64,000 bases of DNA from Byssochlamys sp. IMV 00236 (lineage: Eukaryota > Ascomycota > Eurotiomycetes > Eurotiales > Thermoascaceae). Location: NCBI GenBank assembly GCA_001931875.2, contig MSJH02000698.1, positions 682,001-746,000 on the forward strand, written 5' to 3'. Below are positions 12,933 to 23,926 of the stretch, piece by piece (within the stretch, counting starts at the first letter, position 1; each line of letters starts with the position of its first letter). A program made the position numbers and the translations under genes. Below the pieces are notes generated by a model, which worked only from the letters and a program-made list of their open reading frames with translations, had not been told where the DNA came from and searched no databases.

Positions 12933-13487
12933 ATGCATAACAACAGCCGGAGCTTTCGCGCGCTATCGCCGTCTCCAATGACAGACATGGATATGTCTCT
13001 CAATTCGTTCACATTCGCTTCCCATGCGCGGACAACCAGCGATTGCTCCTCCGTGAGCCCGTCAAGCTCCCCTATTTCGAGCCCTACAGCATCGCCTAAG
13101 ACGAGATTTCGAAGCTTCACCCGGAGGATGCGTTCCCCCAGCTCCACGACTACGGACTCGCGCAGCCGCAGTGGCAGTCCATTCACCCTGTGTTCCGCCA
13201 TGTCTCGCCGCCCATCTGCCTTCTTTCTTCGCCGTCGCCCCTCTGCCGTCGATCTTGCATTGAGTGAGGAACGCTCCCGATGCGATGAAGATGCGGTCGA
13301 ACGAACAGGCCTCGGTTTGATGGAACCCCGTCCCGTCGACCCAGTTCCGACTCCGATGGGCTTCGCTGCGGATATCTTCGGTGATATGGACAGTATGTTG
13401 AAGGCGACTCCTGATCTTCCAATGCGCCCTCAGCAGCCCCGCTTTGTTCTGGGTGGTATTTTCGAGGTGATGGAAGGACGCGCATGA
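12933..13487 (+). CDS. Small Ser/Arg-rich putative phosphoprotein, unknown function
   Basis: Single-exon frame of 184 aa from the ATG at 12933; the frame stays open 51 nt upstream but has no earlier ATG. I do not recognise a family. The first half is very rich in Ser, Pro and Thr (SSVSPSSSPISSPTASP, RSPSSTTTDSRSRSGSP), typical of disordered proteins. In the middle are two basophilic-kinase consensus sites, RRPSA and RRRPSA, about 10 residues apart. The tail is less repetitive and hydrophobic, with MGFAADIFGDMDSML and a C-terminal RFVLGGIFEVMEGRA that looks like a conserved short motif. There is no signal peptide or membrane segment. The long pyrimidine-rich leader suggests a regulated transcript. 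That it is a real gene is inferred from codon texture and the conserved-looking tail. Confidence 0.7.
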   Translation: MHNNSRSFRALSPSPMTDMDMSLNSFTFASHARTTSDCSSVSPSSSPISSPTASPKTRFRSFTRRMRSPSSTTTDSRSRSGSPFTLCSAMSRRPSAFFLRRRPSAVDLALSEERSRCDEDAVERTGLGLMEPRPVDPVPTPMGFAADIFGDMDSMLKATPDLPMRPQQPRFVLGGIFEVMEGRA

Positions 13488-15071
13488 GGAAGAATACAAT
13501 GAAGCCAAGACTTTTCGCACAGCGAAGGTATAATGTCTGATGGGTATATACAGATCTATATATTTATATAACGTGACCAAGCGTGTGTTGGTGAGGAGTT
13601 CTATCTAGCGATATTTAGCTACATAGAAATCGCTCCGTATTTCAGCAGTTTTCTCTTTCGTTGTTAACGGCTGACTTTTTTTTTATTCTTCTGGTTCTGA
13701 TTCTGCTCTTACGCTATGATCTTCATGTTCCGAGCGAGCGCTGTCCTTTTTCCAGAGCTGTTCGTATCTCTTGTTCAAGGAGATGTTATTGACGTTTATT
13801 CGCTCATGTGACAATTTCTGCCATGGATAATGGATGGAGTTGATTTGTTTATTTATCTATTTATTTTTTCAACGGGAGTATAGAAAGTATTCTCCATCTG
13901 GTCTATCGAAACTATACAGTTGACATCTGAAAATTAAATCCAATGCTTTTCCTCCGTAAGTAATGCTGAAAATTAAATCCAATATTTCCCTCCGTAAGTA
14001 ATACTGAAAACTGCCATCTCTCATTATTGTCATAGTTACATGTCCATAAAAGGTGCACTGCGAAATTCAATCCGTTTCAACCTGAATCGTCCATGCGCAG
14101 CGGCCAAATTAGCCGATCACAATAACTTTCGTACGGTTTCAGGGGTTCCATTTGCCACTCAAGACGCGTGGAACCAAGGACGAGACGCAGGAAATTTGGT
14201 CAACTCTTTCTTTTCCCTGCTATGTTCTAGTAATAGATTCCTTTCGGAAATGAAGAGTTGATATCGATCTTCTTCAGGAGTTAATTATAAAAGCTTGAAA
14301 TAAGCCCAATTATTATAATAAGAATGTGGTCTGCTAAGATTGATTGATTGATTGGTTATTGAACCAGTCTCAGACTGAACTAGAATAGAATACAGTAGAA
14401 GTAGAGAAAAAAAAAAACTCAAAGTGAATAACCCCGTCACGACGGGTCTTGGGGGGGGGAAATAATGGAAGAGGGATATGGTGCTCCGTTTTTTCTTGCT
14501 TAGAGTTAAGTACCTATGCTTTCTTCCTACTTCAGAAGTAGTATCAATCAACCTCCAGAAATAACAACAATTCAATTCAACACCTGTGTAGAAGAAAGAA
14601 AGAAAAAACATGATTGCTTGCTTGCTGTGATTGAAACTTGCGCCGATTTTGCATCGTTGTATGTCTTGCTGTTAGTTTTGTTTTTGTTTTCTTTTTTCTT
14701 TTTTTTTTCGGCTTGTTTCCGGTGTTGGAATCCGATGCATGACTTGAGATGCAGATGCATGCATGAGATTTCGAAGAGAGTAAAAAAGGCGGACTAAACT
14801 GGGACCAAACAAACGCTAATAATCAGCGACTTTCGGACTTCGATTCCGAAACAATGACGGCGCAAGTCTAAGCCTGCTTTGGGGATAATCCAGAAAATGC
14901 TCGGATTATTGCTGGGGTATTATTATCGCTTTTTTCACTAACGTAGAGACTTGCGAGATTGTGGAATTCCGTATGAACGCAGAGACTTGAGGATAGTCGA
15001 GTCCAGGGAGATGGATGATTTGGTCTGGAGCTCATATTGGGACGAGAGTAAAACGAATCGGCTGATTTGCT
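13488..15071. other. Intergenic region (1.6 kb)
   Basis: No gene is recognised. It contains a 39-bp direct repeat (13927-14010), a poly-G run near 14451-14459, T-rich tracts and A/T-rich sequence. The right end is the 3' flank of the H3K9 methyltransferase. Confidence 0.5.
13927..14010. repeat. Tandem repeat, 39-bp unit, about 2.2 copies
   Basis: The unit beginning CTGAAAATTAAATCCAAT is repeated at 13927 and 13966, and a partial third copy (CTGAAAA) begins at 14004. Copies differ by a few bases. Confidence 0.85.
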
Positions 15072-16857
15072 CTAGTCTCTTTTGGTTCTTTTTCGCTGTG
15101 TAGGCCACAGCTGGCCACGACAATTTGGTTCTCTGCACAAACACTTGACGGAGTTTGGATCGATTTGGTTTCTGTTCTTCTTCTTCCTGGTATCGTCCCA
15201 GCTTGGGTTGTAATCGAAGGTCAATTCCGTCATTGGCGGAATATCTCGTAATGCGAAGAACGCAAGGTCATACAGACGCTCGTCTCCATGGTGGCGAGAC
15301 ACGGGGAACATCTTGCAGTTCGGATTGCAGGAATGATTCATGAATCGTGTTGGAGATCCGAACTTCTGGCCATCGACGACGTAGATCTTGTTGTCATTTA
15401 CCAGGAAGTCGAGCGAGAAGAGATATGATGGGCTCTTTTGAGTCTCTGCGATCATCTCACGTCTGTCTGCTGAAGCTTTTGTGATTACTTCGCCGAGGTA
15501 AAGGTCAATGAATTGACCTGCTCTGATGTGGTCTGGGGAACGTAGGCCTAAGGATCATTATCGTTAGCATATATACATGATTTGATCTTTGGGCCAGGGA
15601 ATGGATATATATACCGAATCCTCTGCTTCCCGTGTCGAAGATGTTGAACCGGATAGTCCTGCCTCGTTCGACGACGCGGTTCCAGCAATGTCTCGTGCAG
15701 GCGCAAAGGGGCGTGCATTCGTAAATCATCGCTGAGCGTTTCAGAAATCCTTGGTTGAGGACGTAGGTCCCGTCACGCAGAATATCATACGGGTTGATGC
15801 GGTCGTCAGAGTCGATCTCTTGAGAGAGACAGGTACATGATTTCATATCGCAGACAATGCCGCAGTCACATCCTGCATCGAAGGATGCATCGGCCTTTTC
15901 GACACCACCCCGGATTTTGTACGAGTTTATGAACTCGAAGTTCTCGGGAAAGGCGCTGTCCTCCTTACTGAGAGTCAATGTGACAGGTGGTCCTCTGATC
16001 CTTGATAGCTTTGCCAAGAGGGTCTTGGGCACTCCATCCGCAGGTGGTTCCTGATACTTCTTCTTCCTAAAGAGACCAGGCGGCATACTTGAGAGGCTTA
16101 GAGGAAGGATATCAGAGCTGCCATGTTTGTGCTTAGGATAGGCGAAGGACGCCTTAGTCTCCGCATCATCCACAGGGTAGTGTGTTTGAGACAGGCCTAA
16201 TAGAGTATCTTGCTGGGTCTGAGGTTCATCAGTTTTCGTGATTGGCTTGCTGTTCCATGGAGGCAGACTGGCGCGCTTCTTCCTAGGAACGGAACTGTCG
16301 GAGTCGATAGAGAAGACATCATCAGTTAATCGAGGCACGACAACATCGAACTTGCGGGGTTCAGACTTGACGACGGGTTCGAAGTCTGTCTCGTTGTGTT
16401 GAGATGGGAGAGAGTTCGGATTGATGTCAACATGGCGGGTTGTAAGATCAGACTTGAGACTCGAAGTCTCAGAAGTGAGCTCTGACTTGCGTTTTCGACT
16501 TTTTTGCTGGGTGAAGAGCGACAGAAGCTGTTCTGAATTGCCTTTCTATTTATTAGAGAGAGATATTAGTTTCACTTAATGTTAAATTTATCATCGCATA
16601 GCCAGAAATCTCAGCCTTTAGCAAGATCATAACATTAATAGAAAACACTGAAAATAAACAAAAACATTCTCAATACATATAATATTACCCCTTTTTTAAA
16701 AAAAGATAATCTTAAGGGATTTATAACAATATAAAAAAATGTTATAAATTTAATAAATGTAAAATTTCCACACATTTTAATTCCAAGAAATAGAGAAAGC
16801 AAGCTGTAAACTTACCTGAAGCTCCTCATCCGAGTCCAAAGTCAGGTCGATAAACAT
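15072..16857 (-). CDS. clrD: Histone H3 lysine-9 methyltransferase (ClrD/DIM-5/Clr4 type)
   Basis: Nuclear enzyme that methylates H3K9 to nucleate heterochromatin; in Neurospora the orthologue acts upstream of DNA methylation. Three exons fit in phase: 16857-16816 (14 codons), 16545-15615 and 15547-15072, giving 482 aa. The Cys-rich pre-SET spans about aa 240-301 (AGCDCGIVCDMKSCTC ... CTPLCACTRHCWN). The SET domain follows with RFMNHSCNPNC (N395-C398) and ELTFDY (Y437). The post-SET is CLCREPNC (aa 460-467). There is no chromodomain, as in DIM-5 and ClrD and unlike Clr4. The tiny first exon encodes MFIDLTLDSDEELQ, which resembles a SUMO-interaction motif. The first intron (16546-16815, 270 nt) is unusually long and AT-rich. 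Identity is high; the first exon is inferred from the GTAAGT donor, phase and a fitting TAG acceptor. Confidence 0.93.
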
Positions 16858-18201
16858 TTTTGCGCGTCTTAGCGCCCAGCTTAATCTCCTAAAGATCTTT
16901 AGAATAGCTAAACCCCATGAGAAGCTTAAGATAAAGGTATTTGACAAGTTCAAGGGTTAAATCAAGTACAGTTAGCAAGTTGCCAGCTGCCAAAGTGTTT
17001 AAAGTGAAGTTATTTTAGTGCTTTAGTGATAAAGGTTTCTGTTTCTCTTTTAGTGAATAATGCTTAGCACGTGATTTTATAAGTAAATTATTCTATTTTC
17101 CTTTTTTTTTATTATAATAATTAATTATTATTTTTAATAAGAAAAGATATTATTAAAATTAAAAATTATTTATAATTTTTTAACCTAATTTAAATAATAA
17201 AAAAATTGTTGAGAACACCTTGCCTATAGGTCACGTGATATATTACCTGCAGTCACAGTATAAATTAGAGCTTTTAACTCTTAAGACCTTAGGAATAAGG
17301 GTTAATTTATCCGCTATAATACTATCGATATATAGCTTAGAATAACTTATCCAATAGAAGGTGCAGACCGTTCTTCTCGCTAAGCAGTAAAGGGTAGTAA
17401 TTATCTATCTAAAGACCAGTTTTTGGGCTTTCCGGTAAAGATTAAAATAGCTAAAGGTATACGAATAATTAGCGTTAGGATTATCACTTACTATCTAGAG
17501 GCGCTAGGCGCAAGATATCGAGACCGCTGCTGAAATATAATGTAACTTTAGGTTCTTACATAAACCCTAGTTCGTAAGGTAATAATTTCTACACCTAAGT
17601 GCAAGAGTCTATAAGCTCCGTAGCCCTTGTGGGTTGCTAGGCTCAACTACGTCTTAGGCGTACATAGTTATTGCGGTCTTTTGGTGCAGTGGTACCTGGA
17701 ATCCAGGGCATGTGATATAACTGGACTGTTTGCTGCCTAGTGTGCAGTAATCGGTCTCGTGGAAGCCTTCGCGAGGAGGTTACCAGCCGATTGTCCTATT
17801 GTTAGTACACTCCTCGCTGTTTTCCCTTTTTCGGTTCCATTATAAAAGGAGCCATAAGAGACAAAAAAGAGAGGTACCAGTTTCTATTCCATTAAGCACC
17901 TAGTCTCTATAGAAACCGGAGTCCTTACTAACTAACACCCGCTGAAATATCTAGATACGCAGATAGTTAGTTTCCTGTGTTCCTAGACTGGACTAGTAAA
18001 AAAAGTATATCGGTAGGCACTGCTCGCAAGCACGGGTATTTAGGCGCATTGGAGCCCTCCCGGATAATATATCATTTCTTTCTTCTTTAACAATACACAA
18101 GCTCATTTCGATACACTACAAAAGCTACAAGTCCTCTTTTTATACACTTTCTGCGTACGGTTTTACTTTCCCCGCCTTATCGTCCCAGGAGAGATACAAT
18201 C
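16858..18201. other. AT-rich, RIP-like intergenic stretch
   Basis: No protein gene or tRNA is recognised. From about 17080 to 17220 the sequence is almost pure A/T, and 17290-17620 is rich in TA with few CA/TG steps, as expected of an old RIP-mutated repeat. Composition returns to normal from about 17640, where the promoter of the small secreted-protein gene begins. Confidence 0.55.
17841..17847 (+). promoter_or_regulatory. Possible TATA box for the secreted-protein gene
   Basis: TATAAAA followed by GGAGCC lies about 355 bp upstream of the ATG at 18202 in otherwise mixed-composition DNA. It would imply a leader of roughly 300 nt. Inference from motif and position only. Confidence 0.35.
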
Positions 18202-18613
18202 ATGCATCTTATAAGTTTAATGCTCATGCTCACTGCGGGTTTGGCCAGTATGCCTATTATTGCTGCTTATCCAACAAACAACTTTACCAGTAAGTAGATT
18301 CTCCACATTTTAGCTTTCTACTAGCATCCATCTCCTGGATTATCAACACTAACACTTCCTGTTCTCTCTCTCCCCCTTAGTACGAGCAGACGATGCGAGC
18401 GAGCAATCCTGGCCCAACGAGCAAGCTCCACCTCAGGCCAACCCACCCGGGCTAGATGACTGTTACTGGGACGGCCACTGGCCGTTCTGCATGTCCAAGT
18501 GCGGTCACGGATACAAGAAAGTGAAGCAGGATGAGTGTGGAGATGGTCACTGCTGCTGGCTCGGCAAAAAGACTCTTTGCTGTATTATTCCACCTGGGTC
18601 AGCCGCAGAATAA
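18202..18613 (+). CDS. Small secreted cysteine-rich protein, unknown function
   Basis: Two exons, 18202-18289 and 18381-18613, give 106 aa. The GTAAGT donor, a CACTAAC branch site and a CCCCCTTAG acceptor frame a 91-nt intron; unspliced, the frame stops at once. The N-terminus is a good signal peptide (MHLISLMLMLTAGLASM, cleavage likely near AAY). After a Pro/Gln-rich spacer the last 50 residues hold eight cysteines spaced C-x8-C-x3-C-x11-C-x4-CC-x7-CC, including DDCYWDG, CGDGHCCW and LCC. This suggests a compact disulfide-stabilised fold acting outside the cell. I do not recognise a named family; it could be an effector-like, antimicrobial or developmental secreted protein, and no activity can be assigned. 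It sits between RIP-like DNA and an assembly gap. Gene structure is convincing, role unknown. Confidence 0.82.
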
Positions 18614-18949
18614 AACAGTACCCTATCTCAGGCTGAATAGAGAGCCCTACACGCTTCACGGTTACTTGCACTATTGCATATTGCATATCTATAATGTTGC
18701 GCTAGCGCTCAATAATATATTACTATCGAATAGTCGTGCTATCACGCTATTTGATAAACTTATACTATACGGAGTTAAATAACACACTGGCATTTGTCCC
18801 AAACTATCCTCTGGGTAATACTCTTGAAGCAATATGGAAACTAGCGGAATCAACAGAGTGCCTAACTGCTTGAGCAGGCGGGTTACGTACATAGGGGGGC
18901 AAAAGAATCTACCATAGGATTCGTTTTTTTTTTTTTTTTTTTTTTTTTT

Positions 18950-18976
18950 NNNNNNNNNNNNNNNNNNNNNNNNNNN
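18950..18976. other. Assembly gap (27 N)
   Basis: Twenty-seven N follow a run of 26 T (18924-18949). The homopolymer probably broke the assembly; the true length is unknown. Confidence 1.
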
Positions 18977-19637
18977 AATCTTTGGACGGAACCTTATTTG
19001 TTTCAGCACTCAAGGTAGGTACCTACCTAGGTATCTTCCACCCTGGCACTCTCTTTTACTATTTACGTCGTAACTTTGCCCGTTTAAGGTCTTGGGAAGA
19101 GTGAGGTTGAGGATCGCAAATTGAGTTCCGGATGAAAAACTCTCTCCAAGGGTATGTTTCTGCGGCTTCAAGTATCACAGGAGACATACATACAGACTCA
19201 GTATGGCTCTGAGGACCAATTATTAACACCAACCTTTATACGAATTAGTTATAGAAGGACACCAAAGAATCCAATAGATTAACAATTGACAATAATAATA
19301 GTATACCTAACAATAAGCACTAGAGACCAACTAATAGAGGCCAGTGACACAAGCTAACTATGTCAAGTTATTATTATTTACAAAGGATCACAAATTAGGG
19401 CGAAATACTATAAACAAGGAAGGATCAAATAAGGGTTATTGAAATGCACTTATATGTGAATAAGAAGGCTTCAATTTAGGGTTAAACGAACGAGCTAGAT
19501 ATGCTTATTGAATAGGTTTCTACCTAGGTAGATGAAGCAGACTAGGCTAAGCTAAGTCCCGGATAGCTTTAGATTTTCCTATCTAGGACAAAGATTAAGC
19601 TACCTAGGTAAATAATTGCTAGTTCAAGGGGGTGTAT

Positions 19638-19672
19638 CGGCACATAAAGCAAATACCAGGTAATCTGCCAAT
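19638..19672. repeat. Dispersed repeat fragment, copy 1
   Basis: Thirty-five nucleotides align without gaps to 58016-58050 with five differences, all C/T or G/A, with this copy always the A/T form. This is what RIP would leave on one member of a repeat pair. Confidence 0.6.
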
Positions 19673-20282
19673 GGAATACTATTGCGAACGTGAATTCTTC
19701 GATATGTTCTAGGAGGTCAATAAAAATAGCCATGAGACATGAAGCATCTAAGCTAGTATGCATACGAACTGCCTTTTGAAAAGACGAGCAAGAATTGCTA
19801 GCTACTCGCTCAAGTGAGGATAGAAACAACCGAAGTAACCGAAAAAAAAGGTCATGGAGCAACACAACGATTTCGGCTGGAATAGAGTAAGGGGTTGGAT
19901 GAATATTTTCAGAAGCGGGTTGCACTTCGAAAGAATTAAGACAGTGTATGTATGTGTGTATGTATGCTTGGTCCGCAAGGAAGCGACTGCAGGGGCTTCG
20001 AAAATGAGAAGAGACAAAAGGCTATCGTAAAAAAGGAAATGCAGATCGTAAACACCCAGGACTAGTCAATACTGACGGGAATGTAGACATGACCAATATC
20101 CGCAACGCTTGCTCGGTCGGTTTAATGTACACGACAAGAGACCATAAAAAAGACAAATTTGCAGGATTAGAGAGCTGCGTGGATCGAATCCGATCGAGAT
20201 CAAGAGGGAAAGGCGGGTGGAGAATCAGGTCTCATAAGAGCGCTTCTTTGCGTAACCACACAGTATCCGCAGACGAAGTAGC

Positions 20283-23200
20283 TTAGAGTCTGAGTCCATC
20301 CAAGATTCTCTTGGCCATTTCTCTGTACTGCCACATGCCACCTGATACCTTCTTGAACTGGATGCCATGCAGCGAGAACAGGGGAACCTTGACGATAAGG
20401 ATCTCGAATCGAAGAATCAAGTTCTCTCCAGTATCGCTCGTCACTCGTGTTGTAGTCTCGCCGACAACGCGCTCACCCACAACGACGTTGTGGTCTCGAG
20501 GCGCGACGTCGTCATCAGACCCATCAGAGTTACTCACAAAGCTTTCATCCGGTGCTCCATGCGATCTGCGTGGAGTCCTGATGGATCGCCGTGGCTCTTC
20601 TTCGTAGCTGCGCAGTCCACCGAAACTGATGCGACGGCGGTTGCTGGAGACCTGGCCTTGTCGATCCGGGCTTGGAGGTCCAGTGTCCACAACACGCTCC
20701 AGGTCAATGCTGGGGGCATGACGGCAACTGAACCCTCCTTTGATCTCGACATACTCCACCCCAAGCTGCTTGAGCACTCGGATGATATCCGCACGGATGA
20801 AGGATAGTGGCTTGCTGCTGGTCGTAGACACGCTAAACAGACCCTTCAGAAACACGGGCTTGGACAGGTCTTCGCCGTCATTCGCGCTCTCTAGGGCATT
20901 ACCTGCCCCAGAAAGCTCGGCATCGGTCTCCTCAGGGACATTAGCTTCCCGAGCCTCTTCACGTCTAGCTCGCCTGGCCTGTATACTTTCGCGTCTGGCA
21001 TGGCCGAGTGACTTCGTTCTGCCAGTGTGCGTGCGGGTTCTCGGCTCCTGGGGGGGCCGCTGATCGCTGGGCTTAGCTTTCTGACCGTTTACACTAGAAT
21101 GATCAGAGCCACTGGTAAGAGGAGGTTCGTTCGCAGATGTGTTGATAGGGTCCGGAGGCGCTCTGCGCGTACCCCGACGGGGTCGGTAATCTGCTGAGTT
21201 AACACTGGCGGATCTTTCGAGGAACTTGCTGGAGCGCGAAGCTGGATCCCCAGATGCTGCCGTCCTAAGGAGATCTTGATGCTGCGGTTGACTACCGGCG
21301 TTATGTATGGTGGTCGGGGACGGTTCCGCTCGCCTGGTTCTTCTGACACTGAAACCTCTGTTAGGCGGAGAAGCCAGATCCGCGGGAGCCTGAACATTCA
21401 GGGTCGCTCCATGCGGAGCACTAATCTTCTCTTTGTCAAGATCGCGACTGCCCTTGACACGCCTTGTGCTTAGGCGCCTCAAGATACCCGCTGCCGTGCT
21501 CTCTTTCCTGACGGGGGTCTCTGGCTGGGGCGTCACAATGGCAGGAGATGGCGGCACAGCGTTGTCGATGCGCATCTTGTTGACACTTTCTTCGAGTTCG
21601 CTATCTCCGTGGGTCCTAGCACGAGGGCGAGCCCGCCTGCCCGTGTCCTTTTCACCAGGGATCTCATATTGGTTTGTGTGTGCGGCTTCTGGCGCCGCTA
21701 GGTCAGGCATTCTCATAATTGGTTCACTAGCACCGTGGGTAAGGCTAGAAGCGCCAGGGTTGGATTCTGCCCGTTCCTTTTCCAGCTTCTCTTTGGCCAG
21801 ATAATAGACCGATATCAATGGGCTATAAGCGTTGAGGGGATCGTTTCCCAGCTGTACAGCTTCAACGGAAGGCGTAGAGAGAGTATCCCTGCTGGCGGAG
21901 TTCCGACGCTTGTAAAAATCGAACATGCCTCTCTTCTTCTCATTTGTAGGGTTCGCAGTCGCCTGTTCTCGGAGATTGGTCTTGACGGCATGTTGGTACT
22001 CCTCGGATTCAATGACCTTGGTTAGCTGGGCGGTGATGTACTCTGGCGAACCGAATTCGAAGCCTGTCATCTTCTCGATGACCTCGGGATCTAGGGGCAG
22101 CGAGAGCGGCTCGCGGTAGGGCAGATAGTTCTCTGGAGGGCCACTGTAGCCCTTGGTCATCCAGGGATGGTTCATGATCTCGGCCAAACTCGCTCGTTGC
22201 TTGGGATCAGTAACCAGCATGCGCGAAATGATATGGCGGCACTCTACACTGCATTAGCGATAGTCCATCTAGACTAGGAGTAAAAGAAAAAATAGATGAC
22301 GAACCCGTTGTGAGCCCCTGCGGGTATTCCACCACTCCCTTCTTGATCTTCGCGTGTAGCTGCGGCATACTCTGGTCGTCGAATGGGACCTTGCCGCAGA
22401 CCAAGACATATAGAACAATACCGAAACTCCACACATCCACCTCCGGTCCAGTATATTGCCTGGCCTGGAGCAGCTCCGGGGCTGCGAAGTACAGACTACC
22501 GCAAAACGTCTTCAGATGGCCTTTTGGGGAAAACAGGTTGCTGAGACCGAAGTCGATGATCTTGATGTCGCCAGTCTTGCTGATCAGGATGTTCTCGATC
22601 TTAAGATCACGGTGCACGATACTGTTCCGGTGACAGTAGTCCAGGGCGCTCGCAATCTGACGGGCGAATTTGCGCGCTTGCTTCTCCTTTAGCTTTCCAT
22701 GGGAGATGATATAGTCCAACATCTGGCCCCCGTTGACATATTCGAACAACATGTACCAGTGATACGTCGTTCGCACCACGTCGCGCATTCCGCAGATGTA
22801 TGGATGGTTGACCAGGCTCACAATGGCCGCTTCTCTCGCGGTGCGAATTTCCTTGGACCGATCCGACCTTTCTGTATCACGGCCGCTGCGATGTTCTTCT
22901 GCCGCCTGTCTGGGGACAATCTTAATGGCCACCTATCGTTTGCGCGTCGCATCGTTAGTCCCCGGGATCAATAGGAAAGAGCATCATCACCCTGGTCGAG
23001 AGAGAGAGAAAAAAGAAGAAAAAGAAAAGAAAAAGAAAAAGAGTTCCACAACTCACCTGCTCTCCGGTCTCCATGTTCTTTGCGATTTTGACCTTCCCCA
23101 TGCTTCCAGCCCCGATAGTCTTTCCCAGAGCCCAGTGGCCCGTGGGGGTCGTAATGGTCGTTCGACGCCTCGGCTGGGTGGCATTGGCGGGGACTGGAGG

Positions 23201-23644
23201 AGCGGATGGCATCGCAGCCTCAGTTGCTACGGGGCCAGCCGCAGCCATGTCGACACTTTTGCGCGGATAGCTCTGTCGAGAGGAGTTTCTGTGATGAGAT
23301 CCGTTCCGGTAGACACTCGGAGGCCGCTCTTGGGAGCGGTCCCTGGAAGGATCACGGCGGGACGACGGAGGACGAGCAACGTTGGAGGTCTCGAAATCCC
23401 GACGAGCTACGTTGTCGAGAGCCGCAGGGTCCGCGGCGGAGCGACGGTCATAGGAACCCGACCGCGAGTTCGAGCGATGGTGATGTGAAGTGGTGTAGGA
23501 TGGCGGCGGCCTGGTAGCCACGCTTCGAGTGCGGTGGGGAAGATCTGAGGAGGGTGGAGGATGGTGATGATGCGAGTGGGAGCGGGAAGACGTGGAGTGG
23601 CTGCGAACGACCGCCGGCGACGGAGAGGATGCAGCCGTGGACAT
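20283..23644 (-). CDS. kin1: Ser/Thr protein kinase, Kin1/Kin2 (MARK/PAR-1) family
   Basis: Cortical kinase of the AMPK-related group; fungal Kin1 proteins act in polarity, septation, exocytosis and ER-stress signalling. Three exons, 23644-23057, 22932-22305 and 22243-20283, give 1058 aa, normal for the family. A His/Ser-rich N-terminus precedes the kinase domain (about aa 175-445), with glycine loop GAGSMGKV, lysine in VAIK (K200), [10 protein letters not shown] (D305), DFGLSN (D323) and activation loop [12 protein letters not shown]. Downstream is [14 protein letters not shown], typical of Kin1 proteins. The last 100 residues form a KA1 domain ending [24 protein letters not shown], a membrane-phospholipid-binding module. 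Introns are 124 and 61 nt. The start is the ATG at 23644; TTG and GTG codons just upstream are in frame but unlikely. It diverges from the G-patch gene across 1.46 kb. Confidence 0.95.
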
Positions 23645-23905
23645 CACGATCAAGCACGGCGTTGTTGTCCCAGCGGAGACGTTGAGCTTTGGATCACGCC
23701 GTTGGTTGAGCTATGGCGCTTGGGGGATCGATCGGGGCTCGAGAGAGAGCCAGGAGGGACGATGGACAACGACCGGTCGGGCGCGACGGCGGGGAAGAAG
23801 GAGGGAGAGAGGCTTGCTGGCCGAGGGAGTTAAGTTATTATTAGTTAGCAGACGGCGGCTGCGAACTGCTGGCGATGCTGGGAGATGCTGTGAATAAGGG
23901 CCTGT

Positions 23906-23926
23906 CAGCAGCAGCAGCAGCAGCAG
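23906..23926. repeat. (CAG)7 microsatellite
   Basis: Seven uninterrupted CAG units in the kin1 upstream region. Confidence 0.9.

Larger units (their letters stand above)
18614..20282. other. Intergenic region with assembly gap and repeat debris
   Basis: Contains a T26 run and N gap, several CCTAGG-centred palindromes (for example near 19026, 19522 and 19602), and a 35-nt segment (19638-19672) shared with 58016-58050. A 118-codon frame on the minus strand (19569-19925) has low-complexity content and is not accepted as a gene. The right part is the 3' flank of the Kin1-type kinase. Confidence 0.5.

Noticed and set aside
17640..17780. tRNA-like look around GGTGCAGTGGTACCTGGAATCC
   Set aside because: No acceptor or T-arm can be folded, and no B-box is present.
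19569..19925. 118-codon minus-strand frame with hydrophobic segments, possible membrane protein
   Set aside because: No good start context or splice support, it spans repeat debris and CCTAGG palindromes, and part of it belongs to the dispersed repeat.
20089..20286. 65-codon plus-strand frame beside the kinase stop
   Set aside because: Basic low-complexity sequence within the likely kin1 3'UTR; no independent support.
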